Shown one piece after another: positions 63,199 to 64,000 of a stretch of 64,000 nt of DNA. Below the pieces are notes generated by a model. It did no database searches, was not told where the DNA came from, and was given only the letters and a program-made list of their open reading frames with translations. The position numbers and the translations under genes are program-made. The stretch is taken from contig NZ_LRUE01000013.1 of the NCBI RefSeq assembly GCF_001550135.1, forward strand, positions 124,001-188,000. The letters run 5' to 3'. This DNA is from Pseudoalteromonas shioyasakiensis (GTDB taxonomy: Bacteria > Pseudomonadota > Gammaproteobacteria > Enterobacterales > Alteromonadaceae). How positions within the stretch are numbered: position 1 is the stretch's first letter; each line of letters starts with the position of its first letter.

Positions 63199-64000
63199 CT
63201 ACTTATTTAACGCTAATTGTAACTCACGGTTACGCTGTAATTGAGCTAAGAAGTTATCAGCAATCGGTTTAAACTTAGCTAACTCATCGCGCGGTAGAGG
63301 CTCTGATTTAGGTAGTTTGACCGTTTTAGGGTTACGGTGAACACCGTTTACTAAGAATTCATAGTGTAAGTGTGGGCCCGTCACACGACCTGTTGCGCCA
63401 ACGGTACCAATCTTCTGGCCTTGCTTCACTTTCTGACCAGTTCTAACCATCTTTTTGTCTAAGTGTAAGTACTTAGTCACATACTGTGTGCCATGGCTAA
63501 TAAATACATAGTTACCATTGTATTTACTGTAGCCTGCTTTAATCACTTTACCATTACCCGATGATACAACTGGCGTACCGGTACGCGCTGCGTAATCAAT
63601 ACCGTTATGTGGTTTTACCGTTTTAGTCACTGGGTGTAAGCGACGAGGGTTAAAGCTCGAACTAATATACTTAAAGTTAACAGGCGCACGTAAGAAGGCT
63701 TTTTTCATGCTACGGCCTTCAGGCGTGTAGAAGTTACCATCAGTATGGCGAATAGCGGTATAACGCTCACCTTGGTTAATAAATTCTGCGGCAATAATTT
63801 TACCATCACCAATGTACTCACCATCAACATAGTGAGCTTCATAAATGAGACCAAATTGGTCACCTTTACGAATGTCATTAGCAAAGTCGACATCCCAACC
63901 GAAGATGTCAGCAAAATTCATAATTTGACGCTCGCTTAAACCTGCTGCAATGCCTGACGTCCAAAAGCTATTAGAGATCTCACCGCCAGCCGACTTACTT
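63199..64000 (-). CDS. M23 murein endopeptidase, MepM-like (5' part outside window)
   Basis: Cuts D-Ala-mDAP crosslinks to allow cell-wall growth. An internal ATG at 63921 exists, but the frame stays open to the window edge with sequence matching MepM (ISNSFWTSGIAAGLSERQIM), so the start is outside. LytM motifs: PHNGIDYA (H and D zinc ligands) and HLHYE. FNPRRLHPVTKTVKPHNG closely follows E. coli MepM. The C-terminal tail after the domain is Lys/Gln-rich. Confidence 0.9.
   Translation of the reverse strand, partial: SKSAGGEISNSFWTSGIAAGLSERQIMNFADIFGWDVDFANDIRKGDQFGLIYEAHYVDGEYIGDGKIIAAEFINQGERYTAIRHTDGNFYTPEGRSMKKAFLRAPVNFKYISSSFNPRRLHPVTKTVKPHNGIDYAARTGTPVVSSGNGKVIKAGYSKYNGNYVFISHGTQYVTKYLHLDKKMVRTGQKVKQGQKIGTVGATGRVTGPHLHYEFLVNGVHRNPKTVKLPKSEPLPRDELAKFKPIADNFLAQLQRNRELQLALNK

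Overview
The window looks like a chromosomal stretch of a marine gammaproteobacterium of the Alteromonadales, most likely Pseudoalteromonas. The evidence is AT-rich DNA, enterobacteria-like conserved gene orders (srmB/trmN6 divergent; fldB-xerD-dsbC-recJ-prfB-lysS; recX-alaS-lysC-csrA), a Na+-pumping oxaloacetate decarboxylase operon, TonB-linked functions and a Ser/Arg tRNA cluster. The genus is inferred from gene content and protein character, not from a database search.

Layout. 1-18 kb: housekeeping genes: serB (cut by the left edge), a double PilZ protein, radA, srmB, trmN6, fldB, xerD, dsbC, recJ, prfB with its programmed +1 frameshift, and lysS. 18.0-19.5 kb: one tRNA-Ser(GCT), four identical tRNA-Arg(ACG), two degenerate tRNA-Arg 3' fragments, then four copies of a 142-bp repeat. 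19.6-21.9 kb: an alpha/beta-hydrolase with an extra C-terminal domain, and a lipoprotein.

22.1-40.4 kb: the most interesting region, which reads as one peptidoglycan scavenging locus. It holds a serine-hydrolase-like lipoprotein, an SH3/NlpC-P60 endopeptidase, an L-Ala-D/L-Glu epimerase, a YkuD-type protein, a sodium symporter, a BadF-type sugar kinase, MurQ, a NamZ (DUF1343) exo-muramidase lipoprotein, a TonB-C lipoprotein, a 1006-residue TonB-dependent receptor, an RpiR/MurR-type regulator, a fused AmpD-like amidase + beta-lactamase-fold lipoprotein, and an NhaC-type antiporter. Two copies of a palindrome (ATGGAAT...ATTCCAT), one before the symporter-kinase-murQ-namZ operon and one between the regulator and the fused amidase, tie the parts into a probable regulon. 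Inferred flow: peptides and MurNAc are released outside the cytoplasm, MurNAc is imported without a PTS, phosphorylated by the kinase and converted by MurQ to GlcNAc-6-P; the peptide is cut and epimerised to L-Ala-L-Glu.

40.5-49.9 kb: a soluble sugar dehydrogenase-like lipoprotein, a tonB-ECF sigma-anti-sigma operon, a DUF3087-type protein, a low-molecular-weight tyrosine phosphatase, a TonB-C/TPR protein behind a perfect Fur box, and an NTF2-luciferase-like-NTF2 operon divergent from a LysR regulator. 50-57.9 kb: ribA, a membrane protein, recX, alaS, lysC, csrA and two small accessory genes. 57.9-63.1 kb: a dense repeat island, two small minus-strand genes, and oadGAB preceded by two PdhR-like palindromes. 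The right edge cuts a MepM-like M23 endopeptidase gene.

Four intergenic islands (18.95-19.5, 40.5-40.7, 42.0-42.3 and 57.9-58.6 kb) are mosaics of short hairpin repeats, most starting with GTAG like REP elements, plus tandem 7-mers and 8-mers. In two places these repeats supply the stop codon of the adjacent gene.
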